A stretch of 64,000 nt of DNA from an uncultured Ramlibacter sp. GTDB taxonomy: Bacteria > Pseudomonadota > Gammaproteobacteria > Burkholderiales > Burkholderiaceae_C. Shown here piece by piece: positions 1 to 7,856 of this stretch (its first letter is position 1; each line of letters starts with the position of its first letter). A model generated the notes under the pieces. The model made no database searches, was not told the origin of the DNA, and saw nothing but the letters and a program-made list of their open reading frames with translations. Made by a program: the position numbers and the translations under genes. Location of the stretch: positions 62,001-126,000 of the forward strand of contig NZ_CAKZHQ010000024.1 of NCBI RefSeq assembly GCF_936925435.1, written 5' to 3'.

Positions 1-715
1 AGACATTGGGCACGGCCAGCACGTCCATCAGGGCCAGCAGGTCGACATGGTCGCCTGCCACCGTGGTCTGGCGCGTGATCTGGCCGCGCCCTTCACGCAC
101 CTCGGTGGACATGAAGAGATTGAAGGAGTCGTGCACGTCGTCGGGTGTGAGGCCGTACTCGCGCTGGGCTTCGGCCTGGATGTCGTGGCAGTTGGTGTGC
201 ACCGGCATGCCGTAGCTCGACTCGTACAGGTAGGCGCTGCAGCGCGGGAACAGCACGTCGTTGCAGCGCGCCGTGTCCTCCAGGATGTACATCATGGCGC
301 GCTCGCGCGGCGGCGCCGACCACAGGAAGTGGCCGGTGGTGGGCAGCAGGCCATGCACGGTGCGGGTGCGGCCGGTGTGCATGGCCTCCTTGTAGTCGTG
401 CATGTTGAAGCAGTTGAAGTCGGCGCACTGGCCGCCCTCGACCTGCTCGATGCGCAGCAGCTGGCCTTTGAGGACTTCCAGTGCCTTGCCTGTGCCTGGT
501 TCGATGACGTGCTCGGCCAGCAGCGCGCGCTGCGTGGCCAGGCCTTGCAGCTCGGGCGCGGGTGCGGCCGGGCGCGGCGGCGCCGGCAGCTCCCGCTCGG
601 CCAGGGCGCGCCGCACCATGGCGATGCGGTCGGCCGCCGCGCCCTGTGCGATGGCCCTGTCCATCAGTTCGAGTTGCTGCTGATTGAGCAGCAGGGTGAC
701 GGTGGTCTGGGGCAT
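1..715 (-). CDS. DUF1989 / urea carboxylase-associated family protein (partial)
   Basis: The frame starts at an ATG at 715 and stays open to the left edge, so about 238 N-terminal residues are seen and the C-terminus is missing. Residues about 105-215 carry DUF1989 hallmarks: DFNCFNMHDYKE, RCNDVLFPRCSAYLYE and HTNCHDIQAEA. Members of this family accompany urea carboxylase, and some pairs (CgdA/CgdB) have been shown to be carboxyguanidine deiminases. The first 55 residues are unusual: a beta-strand-like TVTLLL followed by two short helices, resembling a ribbon-helix-helix unit. The gene diverges from a GntR regulator. A role in small-nitrogen-compound metabolism is inferred; the substrate cannot be read from this fragment. 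Confidence 0.75.
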   Translation of the reverse strand, partial: MPQTTVTLLLNQQQLELMDRAIAQGAAADRIAMVRRALAERELPAPPRPAAPAPELQGLATQRALLAEHVIEPGTGKALEVLKGQLLRIEQVEGGQCADFNCFNMHDYKEAMHTGRTRTVHGLLPTTGHFLWSAPPRERAMMYILEDTARCNDVLFPRCSAYLYESSYGMPVHTNCHDIQAEAQREYGLTPDDVHDSFNLFMSTEVREGRGQITRQTTVAGDHVDLLALMDVLAVPNV

Positions 716-737
716 GGGAAGTCCTTGTTCGCAATTC

Positions 738-882
738 TTGTATACGTGATTGGCACAGGAACTACGCAAACTATGTGCCCAGTTTTTCCTGCGCTTCCTC
801 CTGGAAATGCATGGATTTGGTGCAAGAACGGCCGAAAACCGCTGGCACGTCCCTTGCGAGATGTGCGGCCACAGGTATACGT
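738..882. promoter_or_regulatory. Two GTATAC-centred candidate GntR operators
   Basis: The 187-bp divergent gap between the DUF1989 gene and the GntR gene holds two copies of GTATACGT, with GTATAC at 740-745 and 875-880. The first lies in the context CTTGTATACGTG. FCD-type GntR proteins usually bind GT/AC-flanked palindromes next to their own gene, so autoregulation and control of the DUF1989 gene are plausible. Binding is inferred. Confidence 0.4.
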
Positions 883-902
883 CAACACAGACCCACGCAC
901 CC

Positions 903-1679
903 ATGCCGCCGCGCACACCGTCCACGCCCGCCCAGAAAGCCGAGCTCGCTTTCAAGGCCATGCACCGCGCCATCCTCGAGCAGGCGCTGGTGCCCGGCAC
1001 CCGGCTGCCGGAGGACCAGCTGTGCAGCCAGTTCGGCGTCAGCCGCACCCTGGTGCGCGCCGTCCTGGGGCGGCTGGCGGCGCAGGGCCTGGTGGACACG
1101 GGCAACAAGCGCACGGCCACGGTGGCCCAGCCCAGCCTGGAAGAAGCCCGTGCCGTGTTCGAGGTGCGGCGCGGCCTGGAGGCGCAGGCCGTGGCCCTGG
1201 TGATCGAGCGCTGGCAGCCTGCCATGGGCGCCGTGCTGGAAGGCCATGTGCGCGAGGAGGAGTTGGCCGCGCGTGAAGGCCGGGTGCCGGTCTCGGCCCG
1301 CCTGGCCGGTGAGTTCCACACCACCATCGCCCAGCTGACCGGCAACCCGCTGCTGCAACGCTACCTGTCGGAGGTGGTGACGCGCTGCTCCCTGGTGCTG
1401 GCCGTCTATGGCCGGCCGCACCAAGCCGATTGCGCCTGCACCGAGCACCACGCGCTGATCGAGGCGCTGCGCAGCCGCGATGCAGTGCGCGCCGCCAGCT
1501 TGATGGCGGAGCACATGGACAACATCGAACGCCGTGCCCTGCTGCCCCAGGTGGCGGCGGGCGATGGCGACCTGGCCAGTGTGCTGTCGCGCTATGCCGG
1601 CGCGGTTGCCAGCACCACTGCCGGCGTGCCGCTGAAGGTGCGCGTGCCGGCCGCCGCCAGGCGGCGTGCCGCCGGCTGA
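903..1679 (+). CDS. GntR family transcriptional regulator, FCD (FadR) subfamily
   Basis: A 258-residue DNA-binding regulator. The N-terminal winged helix-turn-helix (about residues 10-75) includes GTRLPEDQLCSQFGVSRTLV, and an all-helical FCD ligand domain fills about residues 85-225 (AVFEVRRGLEAQAV, then FHTTIAQLTGNPLL). I chose the ATG at 903 because it begins just ahead of the helix-turn-helix; the frame stays open back to 750, but those residues match nothing. It diverges from the DUF1989 gene and lies 34 bp upstream of a BMP-type binding protein gene, so it probably controls both. Ligand unknown. Confidence 0.85.
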   Translation: MPPRTPSTPAQKAELAFKAMHRAILEQALVPGTRLPEDQLCSQFGVSRTLVRAVLGRLAAQGLVDTGNKRTATVAQPSLEEARAVFEVRRGLEAQAVALVIERWQPAMGAVLEGHVREEELAAREGRVPVSARLAGEFHTTIAQLTGNPLLQRYLSEVVTRCSLVLAVYGRPHQADCACTEHHALIEALRSRDAVRAASLMAEHMDNIERRALLPQVAAGDGDLASVLSRYAGAVASTTAGVPLKVRVPAAARRRAAG

Positions 1680-1713
1680 TCCTTTCTTTCACCACAACGC
1701 AACGGAGCCCGCA

Positions 1714-2826
1714 ATGAAGAACTTCTCCATCGACCGCCGCCAGTTCCTTGGCCATAGCGCACTGGGCGCGGCCGGCCTTGCCGCGGCTGGCCTGCCCCTG
1801 GCCTCACTGGCCCAGGGCAAACCCGTGACCGTCGGCATCATCTATGTCGGCCCGCGCGACGACTTCGGCTGGAACCAGGCGCATGCCGTCGGCGCCGCGG
1901 CGCTGCGCCAGCTGCCCAATGTGAAGGTGGTGGAGGAAGAGAACGTGCCCGAGACCACGGCCGTGCGCAAGACGCTGGAGGCCATGGTGCAGTCCGATGG
2001 CGCCTCCCTGGTGTTCGGCACCTCCTTCGGCTACTTCGATCCCTTCATGATCGAGTCGGCCAAGAAGTACCCCAAGGTCGAATTCCGCCACCCCACCTCG
2101 CTGTGGTCGGCCGACAAGCACCCCATGAACCTGGGCGGCTACTTCTGCTTCCTGGACCAGGCCCACTACGTCAACGGCATCGCCGCGGGCCTGTCCACCA
2201 CCAGCAACAAGATCGGCTACGTCGCCGCCAAGCCCATCCCCATCGTGCTGCGCAACATCAACGCCTTCACCCTGGGCGTGCGCAAGGTCAACCCGCAGGC
2301 CACAGTGCAGCTGATCATCACCGGTGAATGGTCGATGTCGGTGCGCGAGGCCGAAGCGACGAATTCGCTGATCAACGCCGGTTGCGATGTCATCGCCTGC
2401 CACGTCGACAGCCCCAAGGTCATCATCGAGACGGCCGAGCGCAAGGGCATCAAGACCGTGGGCCACAACGCCAACCAGGCCAAACTGGCACCCAAGGGCT
2501 TCATCACCGGCGCCGAGAACAAGTGGGAGACGGTCTACAAGTCCTTTGCCGGCCAGATCGCCAAGGGCGAGAAACTGCCCAACACCTTTTTCGGCGGCTA
2601 CGACAAGGACATGGTGGCCAGCACGCCCTTTGGCGCCGGCGCCAGCGACAAGGCGCGCAATGCCGCCACGGCTGCCATCGCCGAGCTCAAGGCCGGCAAG
2701 CCGATCTTTGTCGGCCCGATCAAGAGCAACACCGGCAAGGTCGTGGTCGACAAGAGCTACGGTCTGTACGACCCCTTCCTGGACCGCATCGACTTCCTGG
2801 TCGAAGGCGTGAACGGCAAGATCTGA
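1714..2826 (+). CDS. BMP family ABC transporter substrate-binding protein (paralogue 1)
   Basis: A 370-residue exported receptor of the BmpA/Med/PnrA family, known for nucleoside-type and related ligands. The N-terminus has a twin-arginine-like signal (DRRQFLG, then a hydrophobic stretch ending SLAQG). The mature part starts VTVGIIYVGPRDDFGWNQ, typical of the fold, and ends DFLVEGVNGKI. No permease or ATPase follows. It clearly resembles the BMP protein at 37381-38481, sharing EEENVPET, TSFGYFDP and AAKPIP plus RNINAFT, and that paralogue does have its transporter nearby, so this copy may feed the same importer. Start chosen from the signal peptide. Ligand unknown; the DUF1989 and GntR neighbours suggest a nitrogenous compound. 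Confidence 0.85.
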   Translation: MKNFSIDRRQFLGHSALGAAGLAAAGLPLASLAQGKPVTVGIIYVGPRDDFGWNQAHAVGAAALRQLPNVKVVEEENVPETTAVRKTLEAMVQSDGASLVFGTSFGYFDPFMIESAKKYPKVEFRHPTSLWSADKHPMNLGGYFCFLDQAHYVNGIAAGLSTTSNKIGYVAAKPIPIVLRNINAFTLGVRKVNPQATVQLIITGEWSMSVREAEATNSLINAGCDVIACHVDSPKVIIETAERKGIKTVGHNANQAKLAPKGFITGAENKWETVYKSFAGQIAKGEKLPNTFFGGYDKDMVASTPFGAGASDKARNAATAAIAELKAGKPIFVGPIKSNTGKVVVDKSYGLYDPFLDRIDFLVEGVNGKI

Positions 2827-2856
2827 GGCCGCGCCCGGCGCCCGGCCTTCGCCTCA
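2824..2856. terminator. Possible bidirectional terminator hairpin
   Basis: TGAGGC at 2824-2829 is the inverse of GCCTCA at 2851-2856, and the interior is GC-rich. The arms include the stop codons of both converging genes. There is no U-tract, so this is a weak call. Confidence 0.35.
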
Positions 2857-3330
2857 GTGGTGGTGGCCGTGCTCGCCGTGCACGTGCTTGTGGGCGATCT
2901 CTTCGGCGCTGGCCGCGCGCACGCCCGTCACCTTCAGCGTGAAGCGAAGCTCGCGGCCGGCCAGCGGGTGGTTGCCGTCCAGGTGCACGGTCGCTCCCTT
3001 GATCTTCATGACGTGAAAGACGTGGGGATCGCCGGCATCGGTGCGGCCCTCGAGCTGGCCGCCGACCTTGACGCCGGGCGGGAACTCGCTCTTGGGAATG
3101 GTGCGCACCAGGGCCTCGTCGCGCTGGCCGAAGGCGTCCTCGGGCTGCAACTGGAGCGTGACCTGGAAGCCCGCCTCCTGGCCGTCCAGGGCCGCCTCGA
3201 TCTTGGGCAAGGTGTTCTCATAGCCGCCGTGCAGGTAGACCATGGGGTCCTTGCTGGCTTCGATGAGCTTGCCGCTGGCCTCGGCGACCTTGTATTGCAG
3301 GGTGACGACGGTGTCTTTTTCGATCTTCAT
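2854..3330 (-). CDS. slyD: FKBP-type peptidyl-prolyl cis-trans isomerase, SlyD-like
   Basis: A 158-residue cytoplasmic prolyl isomerase and chaperone. The start MKIEKDTVVTLQYKV is the usual SlyD opening, the FKBP half contains YLHGGYENTLPKIEAALDG, and the insert-in-flap domain spans about residues 70-125 (LQPEDAFGQRDEALV, then HVMKI). The short tail (HKHVHGEHGHHH) is histidine-rich and may bind nickel or other metals as in SlyD; it lacks the cysteines of the enteric tail. Converges with the BMP gene. Confidence 0.9.
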   Translation of the reverse strand: MKIEKDTVVTLQYKVAEASGKLIEASKDPMVYLHGGYENTLPKIEAALDGQEAGFQVTLQLQPEDAFGQRDEALVRTIPKSEFPPGVKVGGQLEGRTDAGDPHVFHVMKIKGATVHLDGNHPLAGRELRFTLKVTGVRAASAEEIAHKHVHGEHGHHH

Positions 3331-3396
3331 GCGCCCATTTTGCCGCGAACCCGGAACTAGGCGCCGAAGCCGCCGACCGGGCGGGCACAATGGGGC

Positions 3397-4212
3397 ATGC
3401 ACACAGGCGCCCCCACCCTGCAGGCGCCGCCACCCGCGCCCGCTTCGATTGCCGCACCGGTTGCGGCCCCGGCCCCGACCGCTCCAACCGAACCCTTGCT
3501 CTTGACGGCTGCGCGCGTCTGCACCTTTCTGGGCGACAGGCTGCTGACCAATGCCAGCGGCTTCTTTTTCCAGCGCGGCGAGCGGCTGTTCCTGGTGACC
3601 AGCCGGCACGTCATGCTGGACGAGCCGAGCAAGCATTTCCCTGACCGCATCGAGATCGAACTGCACATCGACGCGGCCAACATGGCGCGCTCGACCGGCT
3701 TTTCCATGCCGCTGTACCGCGACGGCAAGAGCCTTTGGCGCCAGGGCGAGGACAAGGCCGGCGAGATCGACGTGGCCATGCTGGAGATCCAGCGCACGGC
3801 CCTGCCCCGCAGCGCGGTCTACAGCGCGTTCACGCCGCAGCACCTGCACGACGGCGTGGCGCCGGTGGAGGTCGGCGCCTCGCTGCTGGTGGTGGGTTTT
3901 CCGCTGGGCTTTCACGACACCCTGCACCACATGCCCGTGGTGCGCCACGCGGTGGTTGCTTCCTCCTTCGGCCTGCGCTTCCAGGGCAAGGGCTATTTCC
4001 TCACCGATGCCCGGACCCACCGCGGCACCAGCGGCGCGCCGGTCGTGATGCGCGCCCCCCAGGGCACGGCGCAGGGAGGCCTGCCCTGGCTGTTGCTGGG
4101 CGTGCACTCGGCCCGGCTGGACGTGGGTTCGCGCGACCTGCAGCTCGATGAGGCCCTGGGCCTGAACTGCGCCTGGTACGCCGACATCCTGATGACCCTG
4201 AGCGAGCGCTGA
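3397..4212 (+). CDS. Trypsin-like serine peptidase domain protein
   Basis: 271 residues. An Ala/Pro-rich N-terminus (residues 5-33) precedes a chymotrypsin-fold domain with a recognisable triad: His71 in TSRHVML, Asp125 in GEIDVAML and Ser212 in RGTSGAPVV. GFPLGF near residue 168 and the GTSGAP nucleophile motif resemble Trypsin_2/DegP-like domains, but no PDZ domain follows. The N-terminus has no clear lipobox or classical signal, so the location is uncertain. It stands alone between slyD (divergent, 66 bp away) and a small unknown gene. Substrate unknown. Confidence 0.75.
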   Translation: MHTGAPTLQAPPPAPASIAAPVAAPAPTAPTEPLLLTAARVCTFLGDRLLTNASGFFFQRGERLFLVTSRHVMLDEPSKHFPDRIEIELHIDAANMARSTGFSMPLYRDGKSLWRQGEDKAGEIDVAMLEIQRTALPRSAVYSAFTPQHLHDGVAPVEVGASLLVVGFPLGFHDTLHHMPVVRHAVVASSFGLRFQGKGYFLTDARTHRGTSGAPVVMRAPQGTAQGGLPWLLLGVHSARLDVGSRDLQLDEALGLNCAWYADILMTLSER

Positions 4213-4298
4213 GCACGTCGCGGTCTGTAGCCGAAAGCTGCAACCCGGCCTCGGTTTTGTCCTACAGAACGTTAGCGCTTGCTTGCTAGGCTTGACGC

Positions 4299-4532
4299 AT
4301 GAAATCTGTGAAAGACAAAAGCCGCAACACCGCCGCGTCACCCAGCGCGGCGCCGCGGCAGGAATTCGAGGTGGCCTACTTCACCAAGGAGCTGGGCCGC
4401 CCGCTGCAGCGCAAGATGCTGGAACGCCAGTTGGCTGCGCTAGGTGAGGGGCACCAGGCGTCTGGCAGCCATGGCGAGGATGCCGGAACCGATGCGGTCC
4501 GCGTCCCGCCCCAGGCCGACCGCGCCGGCTGA
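4299..4532 (+). CDS. Small hypothetical protein
   Basis: 77 residues with a basic, Ser/Ala-rich start (MKSVKDKSRN) followed by one likely amphipathic helix (FEVAYFTKELGRPLQRKM, LERQLAAL). The C-terminal third looks low-complexity. I do not recognise the family; it is faintly like short DUF3606-type stress proteins. The gene lies between a plus-strand protease and the converging FAD oxidoreductase, and an inverted CTGTAG/CTACAG pair (4225-4230 and 4262-4267) lies upstream. It could be a spurious frame. Confidence 0.4.
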   Translation: MKSVKDKSRNTAASPSAAPRQEFEVAYFTKELGRPLQRKMLERQLAALGEGHQASGSHGEDAGTDAVRVPPQADRAG

Positions 4533-4545
4533 ACGGCGCGGCACA

Positions 4546-6957
4546 TCAGCTGCGCGGCGGCCACTGGTCGTACAGGCGTGCGGCGACCCGCTCCCCCCAC
4601 AGCTCCAGCTGCGCCGGCGTGCCCCGGTGCACCTGGTTGGCGGCGGCGCCGCGCACATAGCCCAGCGCCACGCAGGCACCGGCCAGCGGACTGAAGCCGC
4701 AGGAGCTGATGTCGCCGGCATTGCGGCCGTCCAGCAAGATGGTCTCGCCGCCCCAGGGCCAGGCCCCTACGTCCTCCAACACCAGGCTCACCAGCTTCTT
4801 GCGCAGGGGCTGGCCCTGCGCGGCCAGCAACGCCTGTTTGCCGGTGAAGTCCTGCGGCTTGTCCAGCTTGACGCTGAAAGCCAGGCCGGCCTCCCAGGGC
4901 GTTTCATCGGGGCCGAGCTCGGCCCCCCAGGCGCGCCGCGCCTGCTCGATTCGCAGTGCGTCCAGCGCGTAGTAGCCAGCGTCGCGCAGGCCCAGGTCCT
5001 GCCCGGCCTCATGCAGCGCCAGGTAGACATGGCGCGCCATCTCCACCGGCACATAGAGCTCGAAGCCGGGGCCGCCGACATAGCTCATGCGGGCGGCACG
5101 CACCCGGGCGAAGCCCAGGTCGATCTCGCGGGTCCAGGAAAACTTCAAGGCCTCGGGTGACAGGTCGTCGGGGCTGACCCGTGTCAGCAGTTCGCGGGCC
5201 TTGGGGCCCATCACAGACAACACACAGGTCATCGCCGACACATCGGTCAGCACGGCGTGCTCGGCTTCGCCGATGTGGCGGCTGATCCAGTCGTGGTCGC
5301 GCGTGGCCTGGGCAGAACCGGTGATGATGAGGAAGCGGTCCGCCGCCTGGCGGATCACGGTCAGGTCGCTTTCAAAGCCGCCGCGCGCGTTGAGCATGGC
5401 GGTGTAGACCATCTTGTCCACCGGCACGTCCATCTGGTTGGCGCACAGCCGCTGCAGCAAGGACAGGGCGTCGCGGCCTTGCAGCAGCAGCTTGGAAAAC
5501 GAGCTCTGGTCGTACAGGGCCACGGCTTCGCGCGTGGCCTTCTGCTCGGCCTGCATCCAGGGCAACCAGCCGGGTGTGTCCAGGCTGTCTTCGGGGCGCG
5601 CGGCGCCGGCGGGTTTGAAGTAATTGGCGCGTTCCCAGCCGTTCTTGCTGCCGAACTCCGCGCGCTTGGCGGCCAGCAGGTCGTACAGCGGCGAGGTGCG
5701 CAGCGGCCGCGCCGTCTGCAGCTCCTGGCGCGGCCAGCGCATCGCATAGTGCAGGCCCAGGGTCTCGCCTGTGCGCTCGGCCAGTGCCCGGCGGTTGCCT
5801 GTGAAACTGCCGAAGCGGCGCACGTCCACGTCCCACAGATCGGTCGACGGCTCGCCACCGGTGATCCATTCGGCCATCAGGCGGCCGGCGCCGCCGCTGT
5901 TGGCGATGCCGGCCGAATTGAAGCCGGCGCAGACGAAATAGTTGCGCAGTTCCGGCGCCTCACCCAGGATGAAGTTGCCGTCGGGTGTGAAGCTCTCGGG
6001 CCCATTGAGCAGCATCTTGACCTCGGCTGTCTCCAGGCAGGGCGTGCGGTGCAGGGCGGCCGTCATCAGCGGCTCGAACTGGTCCCAGTCCTCGCCCAGC
6101 AGCTCGAACTGGAACGTGCTGGGGATGGGGTCCATCTTCCAGGGCTTGGCCTGGGGCTCGAAGCCGCCCATCACCAGGCCGCCGACTTCTTCCTTGTAGT
6201 AGATGTAGCCGTCCGGGTCACGCATCACCGGTAGCATGGGATGCACGCCGGGGATCTGGCCGGTGACGATGTAGAAATGCTCGGCCGAGTACAGCGGCAC
6301 GTTGACGCCGGCCAGCTTGCCGAACTGCCGGGCCCACTGGCCGGCGCAGTTGACGATGACATTGCAGCGCACCTCGCCCTGGGCGGTGCGCACGCCCGCA
6401 GCGCGGCCCTTCTCGGTCAGCACGCCGCTGACCTCGATGCCCTCGGCGATTTTCACGCCGCGGTTGCGCGCGCCCTTGGCCAGGGACATGCACAGGTCGG
6501 CGGGATTGGCCTTGCCGTCGCCCGGCAGCCAGAGCGCGCCCTGCAGGTCGTCGGTGCGCATCACCGGCCATTTCTCGCCTGCCTCGCCCGGTGAAATCTC
6601 ATGGCATTCCACGCCGAAGCTGCGCGCCATGGCCAGCTGCTTGCGCAGCACCTTCATGCGCTCGGGCGTGCGCGCCACGTTGACGCTGCCGCACTGCTTC
6701 CAGCCGGTGGCCAGGCCGGTCTCGGCCTCCAGCGTGGCGTACAGCTCGATGCCGTACTTGCTCATCTGGGTCATGGTCCGGTTGGGGCGCATCTGGCCGA
6801 CCAGGCCGGCCGCGTGCCAGGTCGTGCCGCTGGTCAGCTTGCCCTGCTCCAGCAGCAGCACGTCGGTGCGGCCCAGCTTGGCCAGGTGGTAGGCCACCGA
6901 GCAGCCGGCAATGCCGCCGCCGACGATGACGATGTCAGCATGGGTCGGAAGTGTCAT
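4546..6957 (-). CDS. FAD-dependent oxidoreductase fused to GcvT-like domain (dimethylglycine/sarcosine dehydrogenase family)
   Basis: 803 residues. The N-terminal DAO-type FAD domain (about 8-370) has the dinucleotide motif VIVGGGIAGCSVAYHL and SGTTWHAAG, whose His is the usual site of covalent FAD attachment in dimethylglycine and sarcosine dehydrogenases. An FAO_M linker follows, then a folate-binding aminomethyltransferase (GcvT) domain (about 430-700) and a GcvT C-terminal barrel. The family oxidatively removes N-methyl groups and hands the carbon to tetrahydrofolate. It is the last gene of the six-gene phosphonate operon, 4 bp after the permease gene. N-methyl-aminoethylphosphonate is therefore an attractive but unproven substrate; glycine-derived amines are the conservative alternative. 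Confidence 0.85.
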   Translation of the reverse strand: MTLPTHADIVIVGGGIAGCSVAYHLAKLGRTDVLLLEQGKLTSGTTWHAAGLVGQMRPNRTMTQMSKYGIELYATLEAETGLATGWKQCGSVNVARTPERMKVLRKQLAMARSFGVECHEISPGEAGEKWPVMRTDDLQGALWLPGDGKANPADLCMSLAKGARNRGVKIAEGIEVSGVLTEKGRAAGVRTAQGEVRCNVIVNCAGQWARQFGKLAGVNVPLYSAEHFYIVTGQIPGVHPMLPVMRDPDGYIYYKEEVGGLVMGGFEPQAKPWKMDPIPSTFQFELLGEDWDQFEPLMTAALHRTPCLETAEVKMLLNGPESFTPDGNFILGEAPELRNYFVCAGFNSAGIANSGGAGRLMAEWITGGEPSTDLWDVDVRRFGSFTGNRRALAERTGETLGLHYAMRWPRQELQTARPLRTSPLYDLLAAKRAEFGSKNGWERANYFKPAGAARPEDSLDTPGWLPWMQAEQKATREAVALYDQSSFSKLLLQGRDALSLLQRLCANQMDVPVDKMVYTAMLNARGGFESDLTVIRQAADRFLIITGSAQATRDHDWISRHIGEAEHAVLTDVSAMTCVLSVMGPKARELLTRVSPDDLSPEALKFSWTREIDLGFARVRAARMSYVGGPGFELYVPVEMARHVYLALHEAGQDLGLRDAGYYALDALRIEQARRAWGAELGPDETPWEAGLAFSVKLDKPQDFTGKQALLAAQGQPLRKKLVSLVLEDVGAWPWGGETILLDGRNAGDISSCGFSPLAGACVALGYVRGAAANQVHRGTPAQLELWGERVAARLYDQWPPRS

Positions 6958-6961
6958 GGTG

Positions 6962-7819
6962 TCATCCCATTCTCAAGGCCATCACGCCCAGCACGATCAC
7001 GCCCGTGCCCATGGCCCGGCGCACGGTGAAGGCTTCTTTCAAAAACCAGCTGCCCAGCAGGGCTGCGAACAGCACCGAGGTCTCGCGCAGGGCCGCCACG
7101 GTGGCGACCGGCGCGCGGCTCATGGCCCACAGGGCGATGCCGTAGGAGCCGAAGGATGCGACCGCCGCCCCGGCCGCCACCGGCAGGCGGGCGCGCGCAT
7201 AGGGCCATGCCACCGCGCCGCCGCGGCGCATGAAGACGATGAGGGCAAAGGGCCAGCCGTCCAGCACGAACAGGGCTGCGACGTACTGCAGCGCATTGCC
7301 GCCGCCCGTGTAGGAGGCGCGTGAGCCCAGCGCGTCGACCACGGTGTAGACCGCGATGATCACGGCATTGCTCAGTGCAAAGCCCACGGCACGCGGCCGT
7401 TCCATGGCGTGGCGCGACAGGCCCAAGGCCAGCACGCCGCAGCTCACGGCCAGCACGCCGGCCCAGGCCAATGGGCTCAGGCGCTCGCCCAGCATCAGGC
7501 TGGACGACAGTGCCACGAGCAAGGGCGCGGTGCCACGCATCAGCGGATAGGTCAGGCCCAGGTCGCCGTGCTTGTAGGCGCCGGTCAGCGCGATGTAGTA
7601 GCCGATGTGGATGACCACCGAGGCGAGGATGTAAGGCCAGGCCGCCGCCGGCGGCCAGCCGGTGAGCAGCACCAGCGGAATCGCCAGCAGCGAGCCCACC
7701 AGGTGGATGACGGCCGTGTCCAGCGCCTTGTCGGGGCTGGACTTGACCAGCGCGTTCCAGCTGGCGTGCAGCAGCGCGCCGAACAGCACGGCCGCGACCA
7801 GGGTCCAGGTCAGGCCCAT
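6962..7819 (-). CDS. EamA/DMT family permease
   Basis: 285 residues, almost entirely hydrophobic, with about ten membrane segments arranged as two EamA repeats (drug/metabolite transporter fold). The repeats are readable around YPLMRGTAPLLVALSSSL in the first half and the matching ALRETSVLFAALLGSWFL in the second. It lies 37 bp downstream of the PhnZ-like gene and 4 bp upstream of the FAD/GcvT gene, so it is translated with the phosphonate catabolic operon. It might export an inhibitory intermediate or import a phosphonate-derived amine; direction and substrate cannot be told from sequence. Confidence 0.85.
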   Translation of the reverse strand: MGLTWTLVAAVLFGALLHASWNALVKSSPDKALDTAVIHLVGSLLAIPLVLLTGWPPAAAWPYILASVVIHIGYYIALTGAYKHGDLGLTYPLMRGTAPLLVALSSSLMLGERLSPLAWAGVLAVSCGVLALGLSRHAMERPRAVGFALSNAVIIAVYTVVDALGSRASYTGGGNALQYVAALFVLDGWPFALIVFMRRGGAVAWPYARARLPVAAGAAVASFGSYGIALWAMSRAPVATVAALRETSVLFAALLGSWFLKEAFTVRRAMGTGVIVLGVMALRMG

Positions 7820-7856
7820 CGGCCTTGCGCAGCTGGCGGGCAGGCGCCGGCGCCCG

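Noticed and set aside
47..1276. Long plus-strand frame of 409 codons at the left edge
   Set aside because: It runs antisense to the DUF1989 gene and overlaps the GntR gene; its composition is Arg/Ala/Gly-rich as expected from GC-rich shadow frames.
2854..4341. Minus-strand frame of 495 codons ending in SlyD
   Set aside because: Only the last 158 codons (from 3330) are SlyD; the upstream extension is antisense to the protease gene.
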